Source of the DNA: Colocasia esculenta
Lineage: Eukaryota > Streptophyta > Magnoliopsida > Alismatales > Araceae
Assembly (NCBI GenBank): GCA_014218235.1
Contig: CM024755.1
Location: 76,368,631 to 76,432,630 of the forward strand
Reading direction: 5' to 3'
DNA: 64,000 nucleotides
A program made the position numbers and the translations under genes. Under the pieces are notes generated by a model, which searched no databases, had not been told where the DNA came from, and saw only the letters and a list, made by a program, of their open reading frames with translations. Positions 1 through 10,500 of the stretch are shown in pieces. How positions within the stretch are numbered: the first letter of the stretch is position 1; each line of letters begins with the position of its first letter.

Positions 1-441
1 CCTCATCATCTTTTGACCAACCTTAGCAACTTGTTCTCAAAAGCTTTATGGGCAGTTCTGAATCTCTTGACATCACAATTTTGAACTTTCTTCTGTTTTA
101 AAATCACTAATGCTCCCCCTCAACTAGTGCATTAGATAAGCATTCAACATTAAAAAAAAAAACATACTCAATTTCAGCACTCAAATTCATCAAGCAAACA
201 TACATGATTAATCATGTTTCAATCACATTGATAACAATCACAACACAACACAGAATTTTTTTTTTTAATTTAAAAAAAAAAAGTTGAATGATTCTTACAC
301 ATCTTAGATCATGGGTACTTGGCGGAGGATTGTCCTCAACACATAATGATAGTTTTCAAACAAGCATAACTTGTCCTTCCACTAATCACTATTTGATATA
401 CCTCATAATCTTAGCATAAAGAATCAAAAAGTTTTCAGTTT
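1..441 (-). other. copia post-pol region with purine-tract-like site
   Basis: This stretch lies downstream of the pol stop codon (442-444, minus). I see no conserved protein in it and no envelope-like ORF. Positions 112-124 read on the minus strand as GTTGAGGGGGAGC, a plausible polypurine tract, but no LTR start of this family (TGTTGGATC) follows within the window. An A/T foldback (T run, AATTT, A run) lies near 252-282. Confidence 0.5.
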
Positions 442-1668
442 TTATTCCATGTTGCATATTCCAAGTTCTCTTCTTAAATATGTGAATCTATCTTCAGGCA
501 ATAGTTTTGTGATAATGTCTGCAATTTGTTTTTCAGTGGGGATGATTTCTAATTCAATATTTTTGTTTGCAACTTCATCCCTTAGAAAATGGTGCCTAAT
601 CTCAATGTGTTTTGTTCTAGAGTGTTGTATTGGGTTTTTGGAAAGATTGATTGCACTAGTATTGTCTCACATGATAGATGAACATCCAATATCAATGTTG
701 TAGTCAAGCAATTGACTTTTAATCCACAACACTTGAGCTGCACAACTTCCTGCAGCAACATATTCTGCTTCTGTAGTAGATAGTGCAACTGAGTGTTGCT
801 TTTTGGATGCCCATGTTATCATGCAATTTCCTAAGAATTGACAATATCCACTAGTACTTTTCCTATCAAGCTTACATCCAGCATAATCAGCATCAGAATA
901 TGAAATCAAATTGGCATGACATCCAACTGGATACCATAACCCCAAATCACAAGTTCCACAGAGATATCTAAAAATTCTCTTAACTGCAAGCAAGTGACTC
1001 TCCCTTGGACTAGACTGAAATCTAGCACAAAGACATACACTAAATTGAATATCTGGCCTACTTGCAGTAAGATACAAAAGAGATCCAATCATACCTCTAT
1101 ATTGCTTTGTATCAACCAATTTACCTCTTTCATATTTGTCTAATTTGATGCTTATACTCATGGGAGTAGTTGATGTTTTGGCTTGTTCAAAGTGAAATCT
1201 CTTGAGTAGTTCCTTTACATATTTGGCTTGATTTATAAAGAACACGTCCTCAAGTTGTTTGACCTACAAACCAAGAAAGAATTGTAATTCTCCCATAAGA
1301 CTCATTTCAAATTCACTGTGCATGTGATTTAAAAATTCTTCACACAGTGAAGGATTGGTAGAACCAAAGATAATGTCATCCACATAAACTTGAACTATAA
1401 TGATATGATTGTGGACTGATTTTGTGAAAAGAGTTTGATCCACCTTACCTCTGGAATAGTTTTTACTAACCAGAAAGTTGCTCAATCTATCATACCATGC
1501 TCTTGGAGCCTGTTTCAAACCATAAACCGATTTATGCAATTTGTAAACATGGTTAGGTTTATCAAGATCCTCAAATCCAGGAGGTTGAGCAACAAACACT
1601 TCTTCTTTTATGTAACCATTCAAAAAAGCAGTTTTCACATCCATTTGAAATAGTTTGAAATTTTTAGA
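442..1668 (-). pseudogene. copia pol, C-terminal RT and RNase H
   Basis: This is the C-terminal half of pol. The RT part has the copia signatures DVKTAFLNG just after the gypsy-2 insertion point, YGLKQAPRAWY, and the catalytic YVDD box (1375-1386). RNase H follows with SRPDIQFSV, DADYAGC and STTEAEYVA, then the usual copia end near ELGICNME and a stop at 442-444. The frame is continuous except for TAG at 1264-1266 (probably a former CAG) and TGA near 667-669. The N-terminal part of RT continues at 8596-8790, on the far side of the inserted gypsy. Confidence 0.93.
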
Positions 1669-1673
1669 ACATG
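1669..1673. repeat. target-site duplication ACATG, left copy
   Basis: ACATG directly precedes the TGTAAC start of gypsy-2 and recurs directly after its terminal GTGACA at 8591-8595. Removing the element and one copy rejoins copia RT in frame, which confirms the insertion point. Confidence 0.95.
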
Positions 1674-2394
1674 TGTAACACCCCAGAAATATTTGGGGTT
1701 GATTTATAATTTTTACGGAATTTTTCCGATGTGTTTTCTGTCGTACGATAATAGTACGTAAGTTTTATCATTCTGATAATTGTGGAATTTATTTATTCCC
1801 CTTTATTTCTAAAATTCATTTGATACGATTCTACTCTTGAAATATCTGTCCATTGTATATGCAACTCCACATTTGATCTGATATGATATCCGTTCTACTC
1901 TGCTATTCAATCTGTTAGTATTGCATGCATTATCATCATATACATGTTCTTATCTTCCCTATTTAAAATGTTAATCATGTATACTAGTGCCCGCACAATA
2001 TTGAGATGTAAATCCTACTGAGCTAGTTCGCTCACCCCTATCATCCTGTCCTTTTCAGGTAGTGATGAGGAACCAGAAGAGACTGATGGGTCAGGGCAAG
2101 AGTGATGAGCAACTGCCATATGAGCAGTTGATAGTCTAGGAATAGTTATTTGAGTAGTCGTTGTAATAGTGAAACATTTTTCATTTGAATAATGGGCCTT
2201 TGATTGGCTCGATTGATGTAAGGTTTTTAATTAGTTGAATGAATGGAATAAAGAGTACTTTGGATGACAATATTATGGCCTCAAATGTGTTGTTATGTTT
2301 AATTGTGACTCTGCGTTATTCAACTGTGATACGTCTATTTGTATCGTTCACGTCTCCCGATATTTATTTCGCTGCTAAATATCGGGGCGTGACA
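1674..2394 (+). repeat. gypsy-2 5' LTR, rearranged
   Basis: This LTR starts TGTAACACCCC and ends GGGGCGTGACA like the 3' LTR, but is only 721 bp. Three blocks are visible: 1674-1687 matches the 3' LTR start directly; 1688-1813 is the reverse complement of 3' LTR positions about 6271-6396; 1814-2394 matches 8008-8590 directly. About 1.6 kb found in the 3' LTR (6397-8007) is absent. Confidence 0.93.
1688..1813 (-). repeat. inverted LTR block inside the 5' LTR
   Basis: This block reads as the reverse complement of 6271-6396 in the 3' LTR, with only scattered mismatches. At its left edge the join creates a new small hairpin with arms ACCCCA and TGGGGT around GAAATATT. An inversion joined to a deletion inside one LTR is not a normal product of reverse transcription. 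Confidence 0.9.
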
Positions 2395-2396
2395 GT

Positions 2397-2408
2397 TGGT
2401 ATCAGAGA
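2397..2408 (+). other. primer-binding site, tRNA-iMet
   Basis: TGGTATCAGAGA lies two bases after the 5' LTR end. It matches the usual TGGTATCAGAGC primer site for initiator tRNA-Met except at its last base. Confidence 0.9.
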
Positions 2409-2578
2409 CTTAAACTTTAGGGTCCAAGGGAATAGGAACATAGAATGAAACTAGATCACACGAGTCAAAATTTGTCGTACCTAATGTGAGCTTGGGTAGA
2501 ACCATGGGAATAGAAGTCACATGTGATATATTTAGATGACTAACTTATATTATTATCTTGAAGGTACTTATTACCTCA

Positions 2579-3738
2579 ATGGCCGCTGAACGTGCCCAGA
2601 CTAGGAACATGCAACAAACAATACAGAACTTGACTCAGGCGATCCTGCAAGCCACCCAGGGTGGATGTAACCGCGGAGCCGGTGATCTCCATCAGAATTT
2701 TTAGAATATGGATCCACCTAGGTTTGAAGGGAGTACTGACCCAGAAGTTGTTGAACACTGGGTTAAGGAAATTGAAAGGATATTCAGGGTCATGCAATGC
2801 ACAGACCAGAACAAAGTACTGCTAGCGACCTTCCAATTGGAAAAGGATGCCAGGGCATGGTGGGAGTCGGTAGAAGCAACACTGAATGGCCAGCAACTAA
2901 CATGGGCTTAGTTCATTGAGCAATTCAACACCAAGTACTTTTCTGAGAGGGTCCAGGAACGGAAAGCAGCCGAATTTGTGGCTTTGAAGCAGAGAGGGCT
3001 CAATGTGGCCAAGTATGAGGCCTAATTCTCTCGTCTGTCCCGATATGTTGTTCACTTGATTGGGACAGAAAGGATGAAGGCAAAACGCTTTCTGAATGGC
3101 TTGAGGCCCCAGTTCATCACTCAACTGGCGCTAATGGACATTTAAACCTATGCTGACATGGTAAAGAAGGCTCAGTTACTGGAAGATGCCATGGAGACCG
3201 CCGAAAGAATTAAGGGAAAATCCGTGAAAAGGGAGCAAGTGTCTTCTACAGGAAGGTATCAGCCGACCATTGGGATGAAAAGGCCCAGTGGCGGAGTAGA
3301 TGAGCCAGCTGATAAAAAACCAAAGGAGTTAGGTAAGTAGATAGTGGTGACAACGGGAGAAAGGTGCAAACACTGTGACAAAGCTAGTCACCAGTCTGAA
3401 CAATGCTGGAGAGCGCAAGGGAGATGCCTGCGCTATGGTAGTCGTGACCACAGGATCTCAGACTGCCCAATGTTGAAAGAACCAGCCTCTCAGGACAAGT
3501 GTCCGAATGGACAGAAGAGGCAAGGCCGCTTGCAAGCTATTCAGGAACCTGAAGCTGCTAAAGAAGGAGGTATCGTGGAAAGTACACTTACTATTCTTTC
3601 TCGACCCGCATATGTTCTATTTGATACGGGAGCTACGCATTCCTTTATATCTCAAACATTTGTTGATACCCTACCTGTGAAACCCGTCCCAATGAAATCC
3701 GGAATAGTTGTGTCGGGAGCTACGCATTCCGAAGTAGG
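2579..3738 (+). pseudogene. gypsy-2 gag and N-terminal protease
   Basis: A single frame from ATG 2579 carries a retrotransposon gag domain (PPRFEGSTDPEVVEHWVKEI, then ARAWWESV), a basic linker, and two zinc knuckles near 3365-3470. The first, CKHCDKASHQSEQC, is canonical; the second has its second Cys changed to Tyr. The aspartic protease follows with DTGATHSFIS (near 3621-3650). In-frame stops interrupt it near 2702, 2909, 3023, 3143 and 3338. The protease is cut off about 35 residues after its active site, where a deletion joins it out of frame to the middle of RT. The 17-base sequence CGGGAGCTACGCATTCC occurs twice, at 3627-3643 and 3714-3730, the second copy just before this join. Confidence 0.9.
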
Positions 3739-4525
3739 TATGGGCATTATGAATTTATTGTTATGCCGTTCGGACTCACAAATGCCCCTGCAGTTTTCAT
3801 GCAGTTGATGAATAGCATTTATCACCCATATCTTGATAAATTTGTCGTGGTATTCATCGACGATATATTGATCTATTCCAAGACAAAGGAAGAGCATGAG
3901 GAGCAATTGAGGATTTCATTACGGATTTTAAGGGAGAATAAATTATATGCCAAGCTAAGTAAATGTGAATTCTGGCTTGAGGAGGTATCCTTTTTAGGAC
4001 ATGTGGTAACCAAGGATGGTATCACTGTTGATCCATCAAAGGTTGAGGCTGTACTGAAATGGGAAAGACCAACAAGCGTCACAGAGATCAGGAGTTTTCT
4101 CGGATTAGCAGAATATTATCGAAGGTTTATAAAGGATTTCTCAAAGATTGCAGTGCCATTAACCAAGCTGACCCAGAAGGAAAATCCATTTGTGTGGACC
4201 GATGAATGTGAAGAAAGCTTTAACAACTTGAAGAAGTGTCTCAGTACTGCTCCTATCCTCGCCTTACCCACTGAAGAGGGAGGATTTGAAATTTATTCAG
4301 ATGCTTCTGGAACAGGTCTAGGAAGCGTCTTAATGCAACAAGGGAAAGTAATAGCATATGCCTCAAGACAGTTGAAGATCCACGAAGTGAACTACCCGGT
4401 TCATGACCTGGAGTAGTAGCTGTAGTATTCGCCTTGAAAATTTGGAGGCATTATATCTATGGTGAGCAATTTAAAGTCTTTTCTAAACACAAGAGTTTGA
4501 AATACTTATTCTCATAGAAAGAGCT
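3739..4525 (+). pseudogene. gypsy-2 RT (C-terminal half) and RNase H
   Basis: This begins abruptly with GHYEFIVMPFGLTNAP, the middle of a gypsy RT, so the RT fingers and motif A (LRSGYHQ-type) are deleted. The catalytic box appears as FIDDILIYS near 3856. FLGHVVTKDGI, then FLGLAEYYRRFI and the RNase H motif FEIYSDASGTGLG follow. The frame stops at 4414-4416 in the loop after PVHDLE, although RNase H-like sequence (KHKSLKYLFS) continues in another frame. The upstream deletion alone would abolish polymerase function. Confidence 0.93.
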
Positions 4526-5654
4526 TAACATGAGACAAAGAAGGTGGTTAGAGTACCTTAAGGACTTTGACTTTTCCATTCAATATCACCCTGGGAAAGC
4601 CAATGTAGTGGCAGACGCTCTAAGTAGACAACCAGGAGCTATGCTAGCTAGTATGATGCTGGGCGAATGGAAGTTACTAGAGCAATTTGCAAGCTTGAAC
4701 TTAGACATGGGAAAGAAGGAAAAACAAGTAATGATTTCCAACCTCCAAATACAATCCGATCTACTGACCAAAATCAAGGAGAAACAGGGAGAGGATCCAT
4801 TCTTAGTTGAGATCAAGGAGAAGCTAGAACAAAGACCTGACTTTACTCTATCAGCTGAGGGAAGATTACTATTCCGAGGTAGAACATGTGTCCCTGATCA
4901 TGGAGAACTCAAGAAGAGGTTATTAAATGAAGCTCACCAGTCCAAGTACACGATTCATCCTGGATCAACAAAGATGTACCAAGACTTAAAAAGGTCGTAG
5001 TGGTGGCCAAACATGAAGAGGGATGTGGCCGATCATGTGTCATACTGTTTAACATGCATGAAAGTCAAGGCCGAGCATTTCCTTACAGCTGGTGGACTGC
5101 TACCACTAGAAATCCCGGAATGGAAGTGGGATAGCATCGGTATGGACTTTATCATGGGATTGCCCAAGACTAGAGGGGGTATGGATGCAATTTGGGTAAT
5201 AGTTGATCGATTGACTAAGTCAGCTCACTTCTTGCCGATTAAGAGTACATGGTCAATGGATGTATTGGTCGCACTATATGTTCAGGAAGTAGTTAGATTG
5301 CATGGGGTTCCATCTAACATAATATCGGATCGGGACCCTAGATTTACTTCACACTTCTGGAAGGGTTTACAAGCAGCAATGGGTACTAAACTAAACTTTA
5401 GTACTGCCTTCCATCCTCAGACTGATGGACAAACCGAAAGGACCAATCAAATTGTGGAAGATATGCTTCGTGCTCTGGTGCTAGATTTTAGAGGTCGATG
5501 GGATGATCAGTTGTACCTGATGGAGTTTGCATATAACAACAACTATCAGGCAAGTATCAAGATGGCACCGTTTGAAGCCTTATATGGCAGGAGTTGCAGA
5601 TCACCCCTTTGTTGGGAAGAGGTTGGGAGAACCAATGGGTTGGACCCGACTTAA
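4526..5654 (+). pseudogene. gypsy-2 integrase
   Basis: After the RNase H end (MRQRRWLEYLKDFDFSIQYH, VADALSR) comes the HHCC zinc-binding region (AHQSKYTIHPGSTKM, then SYCLTCMKVKAEH), split by one TAG at 4998-5000. The catalytic core has the first Asp in MDFIMGLPKT, the second in ISDRDPRFTS, and the Glu in TDGQTERTNQ. The GFAYNNN-type motif and FEALYGRSCRSPLCW follow. Apart from the one stop the integrase is complete to the end of the core; a frameshift then moves the tail to another frame. Confidence 0.94.
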
Positions 5655-6226
5655 TTAAGGTGGCTGTCAGAAAGGTTCAAATTGTCAGGGAACGTCTAAA
5701 GATAGCACAATCTAGGCAGAAGAGTTATGCAGACAAGAGAAGGAGAGAACTAGAATTTCAGGTTGGGGAACATGTTTTCTTGAAGGTCTCACCTTCAAGG
5801 GGAATTCAAAGATTTGGGATCAAAGGAAAGTTGAGTCCCAGATTCATCAGACCGTTTGAAATTCTAGAAAGGATTGGTCAGGTGGCGTATAGACTTGCAC
5901 TACCTCCACAGCTGGCGAACGTGCATAATGTGTTCCACATATCCATGCTGAGGAAGTACTTATTCAATGCCAACCATGTAATCAACCATGAGGACTTGGA
6001 GATTCGGGAGGACCTGACTTATGAAGAGAAGCCGATCAAACTGTTGGATCAGAAGATTCAACGACTCAGGAATCGTACCATACCTATGGTGAAGGTACAA
6101 TGGAGCCGAAACGGAGTTACTAATGCTACCTGGGAAACAGAGGAAAGAATGAAGAAAACCTACCCAGAACTATTCTCAGGTACGGACTACACCATTATGT
6201 GTAAATTTAGGGACCAAATTTCTTAA
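5594..6226 (+). pseudogene. gypsy-2 integrase tail with chromodomain-like end
   Basis: This frame overlaps the end of the integrase core by about 60 bases and continues its tail: SRQKSYADKRRRELEF, VGEHVFLKVSPSRG, LSPRFIRPFEIL, NVHNVFHISMLRKY. The last 50 residues (KVQWSRNGVTNATWETEE, then YPELF) have the shape of the chromodomain-like module of chromovirus integrases, thought to guide insertion to heterochromatin. A +1-type frameshift separates it from the core. It stops at 6224-6226, overlapping the polypurine tract by two bases. Confidence 0.88.
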
Positions 6227-6237
6227 GTGGGGGAGGA
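6225..6237 (+). other. polypurine tract of gypsy-2
   Basis: AAGTGGGGGAGGA directly abuts the 3' LTR start TGTAAC at 6238, the expected primer for plus-strand DNA synthesis. Confidence 0.92.
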
Positions 6238-8590
6238 TGTAACACCCCGGAAATTTAGTGATTTAAAAATTTTAGAAATAAAGGGGAATAAATAAATTCT
6301 ACAATTATCGGAATGATAAAACTTACGTACTATTATCGTACGAGAGAAAACACATCGGAAAATTTTCGTAAAAATTATAAATCAACCCCAAATATTGTCC
6401 CTAAGTGTTCCACGAAGGAATTCATGCAACGAAAAATATGATTGGTCAAGTGTACGTCACACGTGACCAAGTTAACCGAATTAGGAAACTAAGTCGGAAA
6501 AATTGTTAACACGAAAAAATAACCCAACCATAAATTAAATAAACATATTGGAGATACTTCCAACACCATGTATTAATGATCCATTAACAAGATTGGGCCA
6601 ATGAAGCACATTTGGCCCAAGGATAAAAAATTGGACAAGAAAATACCCAGAAATTCGTGTATGTAAGTATCCAGTGATTAGGGTTAAAATTAGTGGTAAT
6701 GGCCATGCATGGCAACCCAATTCGTGGCCAACCCTGTATGACACCTTCCCATGGTGTAGCTACCTCCTTTGGGTGAGAAAATCCCAGATTTTGGAAAGTA
6801 GAAAGCAGAATTCGCAGCCCCTTTCCTAGTCCCATTAGGACATGTAAATACACCCTAAATCTATAAGAACTTGTCACTAAACTCTTGGGGAAGGTTTGGC
6901 AATGAGTTGGGGTCGTTTGGAGGCGGGATAGGGCTTCAGAGGAGGAGGAGAAAGGCTGGGAACCGGAGTTTCATCCCTCTTCATCCTCTGCTGCGTCCAG
7001 AACGTCGACTGGTCTTAGATCTTCATAAAGGTAGGTGTTCTCGGGCCAAGATTAAAGAAAACCTATAGCATCTTGTAGAGCTTTGAGTCTATGTTCATTT
7101 GCACTTGATTTGCCCAATTTTCATGTAGTATACATGGAGTATTAGTCGTTTTCCCTAAGTCGTGCACAGTTAGGGTTTTTCCTATTCTTCTCATTATGCA
7201 TGTGATTTGATACCTAATTAGACTAAACTTCCTTCATGAAAGTTATTCTACTCATAGTACCAATAATCTTTCATGTTTAACGTTTTGTCTAAATATCATT
7301 AGTTAGAGAGTTACAAGCATGGTAAGTAAATCGCTGCATGAGATGTGTTTACGGGTTACAGATGACCTTTAGGTTCTTCATATATTTCTCGAGATTTGAG
7401 ACAGAATTAGATCAAACCCCCATCATCAAAGCTCTTCTACTAGTTGTCTTCATCATGTTGTGTGTTGAACATTTTGTCTAAATGTCATTAGTTAAAGAGT
7501 TAAAAGTGTGGTAAAAGGGTTGCTGCATGAAACTACGTCTGCAGATTTCACTTGTCTTCTACGTTTGAGTTTGACTTGATTAAAGACTATCAAACCCTCA
7601 TTATTTTTCTAATTCCGATTTACTGGAAGTACCTTTGTATGTCTGGATTAGTTTAAAACCAGTTTGATTTATAATTTTTATACATCGACTCTATGAATAA
7701 TCATGTCTTTCTTACTATGAGCTTGTCATTGAAACTCTGTGGCCATAATATGAATATGTTTGTTCGGCACAATATGGGACTTCGGTCCATTTGACCAATG
7801 CCTGTGCAATAGCAGCCCTGTCTGGTCCTGGGGAAGAGCGCCCCAACATACTTATTAACCGCGGGAGTATGGACTTGTGGTGCGTGGCATGGCACCGATA
7901 CTATATGCAAGATTTATGTGAATGTGCCTTTGTTTGATATGATATGATATGATCAGTTTGATATGATAAGTCTGATCACGTGAATACGTGATATCTGTGA
8001 ATATGGCCAATTTATTTGATACGATTCTACTCTTGAAATATCTGTCCACTGTATATGCAACTCCACATTTGATCTGATATGATATCCGTTCTACTTTGCT
8101 ATTCAATCTGTTAGTATTGCATGCATTGTCATCATATACATGTTCTTATCTTCCCTATTTAAAATGTTAATCATGTATACTAGTGCCCGCACAATATTGA
8201 GATGTAAATCCTACTAAGCTAGTTCGCTCACCCCTATCATCCTGTCCTTTTCAGGTAGTGATGAGGAACCAGAGGAGACTGATGGGTCAGGGCAAGAGTG
8301 ATGAGCAACCGCCATATGAGGAGTTGATAGTCTAGGAATAGTTATTTGAGTAGTCGATGTAATAGTGAAACATTTTTCATTTGAATAATGGGCCTTTGAT
8401 TGGCTCAATTGATGTAAGGTTTTTAATTAGTTGATTGAATGGAATAAAGAGTACTTTGGATGACAATATTATGGCCTCAAATGTGTTGTTATGTTTAATT
8501 GTGACTCTGCGTTATTCAACTGTGATACGTCTATTTGTATCGTTCACGTCTCCCAGTATTTATTTCGCTACTAAATATCGGGGCGTGACA
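6238..8590 (+). repeat. gypsy-2 3' LTR (2353 bp)
   Basis: This is the full-length reference copy of the family's LTR, TGTAACACCCCGG...GGGGCGTGACA. It contains a possible TATA-like box near 6857 (CTATAAG), an imperfect internal duplication at 7280-7350 and 7467-7536, and a small GGAC-TTCG-GTCC hairpin near 7778. Its first ~160 bp and last ~580 bp are the only parts kept in the 5' LTR. Confidence 0.93.
7280..7536 (+). repeat. imperfect duplication in gypsy-2 LTR
   Basis: A block starting ACGTTTTGTCTAAATATCAT (7280-7350) recurs with changes at 7467-7536 (ACATTTTGTCTAAATGTCAT), both ending near GCTGCATGA. The spacing is about 187 bp. Confidence 0.8.
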
Positions 8591-8595
8591 ACATG
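8591..8595. repeat. target-site duplication ACATG, right copy
   Basis: This is the right-hand copy of the gypsy-2 duplication. Copia RT sequence resumes here. Confidence 0.95.
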
Positions 8596-10445
8596 CATAT
8601 GCCAAAAGAATTCTCACTGCTTCTAATCTAGCTACTGGTGCAAAGGATTCCTCAAAATCAACTCCAAATTCTTGATTATATCCTTTAGCAACCAGTCTTC
8701 CCTTATTTCTGACAACTTTTCCTTCTTCATTCAATTTATTCCTAAACACCCATCTAGTTCCAATTATTGAATTTTCAAGATTTTTGGGAACTAGACTCTA
8801 AATATTATTTCTTTTGAATTGGTTTAATTCATCTTGCATTGCCTCTATCCAAGAGTCATCTTTCAAAGGTTCTTCAATGTTCTTGGGTTCTACTTGATAT
8901 ATGAAGGCCATATGATATTGTTCAATGACATTTCTAAAATGAGATCTTGTATGGACTCTGTCATGAACATTTCCAACAACATTCTCAAGTGGATGATCTT
9001 TAAAGTATTTGAAGTTACCTCTTGTTGCTACACTTACCTGCTTTGGTGTCGACTCAATGTCTTGTGGTGTCGACTCAGCTTCAGGTTCAGCAGCTTCTTC
9101 ATTCTCTATAATTTGATATTTTTCTTTCATGAGAATGTCAACATCTTTCTCTTGATTCCTGTACAAATCAAGGTCAGTTGGATTTTCAATATTCTCATCA
9201 AATATGACATGAGGAGTTTCCTCCACACTGTTTGATTCATTGTTAAACACTCTATATGACCTTGAAATTTCAGAATATCCTAGAAAGATGCCTACATCAC
9301 TTTTCTTTTCAAATTTATCAAGATCATGTTTGTCATTATTGTGAATAAAAATTTTACATCCAAAGACTCTAAAGTATGCAATGTGAGGTTTCTTACCTTT
9401 CAAAAGTTCATAGGAAGTTTTCTTAAGGACTGGTCTTACCATCACTCTGTTGAGTACATAACATGAAGTGTTAATTGCTTCTGCCTAGAATTTTCTTGGA
9501 AGTTGGCTTTCAATCAACAGGGTTCTTGCCATCTCCACCAAAGTCCTATTCTTCCTTTCAATAATTCCATTTTGTTCAGGAGTCCTTGGAGAAGCAAACT
9601 TGTGTTTAATTCCTTTATTCCTGCAAAAATCAAAGAACAAATTGTTGTCAAATTCTCCTCCGATCAGTAAGAATGGAGTGAATTTTATTTGTTTTTGCAT
9701 TTTCAATTTTATCAATAAATTCTCTGAAATTTTCTAAAGTGTCACTCTAATACACCCATATGAATCTAGAAAAGTCATCCACAATCACAAATCCAAATCT
9801 ATGTCCACTAAGACTGAGTGTCCTAGTTGGACCAAATAAGTCCATATGCAACAATTCAAAGGGTTTGGAAGTGATTAAGGGTGCAACAGATTTGAATGAT
9901 TTTCTGGTTTGTTTGTCTTGGGCACATGAAGCACATACAATTGTATTTTTCTTTTTCTTCATTTTTGGTAAACCATTTACAAGATTAAGTCTCAACAATT
10001 TATTCAGAATATTTTCACTAGCATGACCTAACCTTCTATGACATAATTGAAATAGATCATGCTGATTGGCAACAAGACAATGATTTTCATGTTGGTGATC
10101 GTTCAAATCAACTAGGTAAACATTATTTATTCTTTGACCAAAAAACTTTGTTTCACCAGAGTCTTTTTCAACAATTTCACATGATTCAGAATTAAAAATA
10201 ACCTTGAAACCCTTGTCACAAAGTTGACTTATGCTCAATAGATTATGATCAAGACCTTCAACAAGTAAAACATTCTCAATTGAGCTTGAGGGATTCTTAC
10301 CTATTTTTCTTGTTCCAATGATTTGCCCTTTATTCTTACCTCCAAAAGTCACTCAACCACCATCTTTCTCAATCAATGTAGAAAATTTTCCTTTATCTCC
10401 AGTCATATGTCTTGAACAGCCACTATCTAAGTATCATTTATCTTT
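8596..10445 (-). pseudogene. copia pol: protease, integrase, N-terminal RT
   Basis: Read leftwards, this holds the copia protease DSGCSRHMTG (DSG at 10419-10427), preceded by TGA at 10434-10436 where copia elements usually have Trp. The integrase zinc region (HRRLGHAS, then CASCAQDK, about 9925-10050) and core start (DLFGP, FVIVDDFSRF) follow. A frameshift near 9720 breaks the core; GGEFDN and RTPEQNGIIERKNRT continue it. Next come FGCKIFIHNN, FLGYSEISRSYRVFN and the linker DDSWIEAMQDELNQF, a TAG (probably former Trp), then RT entry KGRLVAKGYNQEFG and VDFEESFAPVARLEAVR. The gypsy-2 insertion ends it at 8595. Rejoined with 442-1668 it would form one polyprotein. Confidence 0.92.
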
Positions 10446-10500
10446 CTTGTGGGCTGTAAGACATTCCTGCAAAACATATTTAGAAAGAGAATTTTGGTAC

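Larger units (their letters stand above)
1674..8590 (+). mobile_element. Ty3/gypsy chromovirus (Tekay/Del-like), 'gypsy-2'
   Basis: This is a 6.9 kb plus-strand element with TG...CA ends, a 5-bp TSD, a tRNA-iMet primer site, gag, protease, RT, RNase H, integrase and a C-terminal chromodomain-like tail, ending in a polypurine tract and 3' LTR. The domain order (integrase after RNase H) is Ty3/gypsy; the chromodomain-like tail and Met primer point to a Tekay/Del-type chromovirus. Its LTRs differ greatly in length (721 against 2353 bp) because the 5' LTR is rearranged. A deletion removed the end of protease and the first half of RT, and several frames are broken, so it is not autonomous. Confidence 0.93.

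Noticed and set aside
1..441. Envelope-like gene after copia pol
   Set aside because: SIRE-type elements can have one, but no sustained frame or membrane segment is present in this short stretch.
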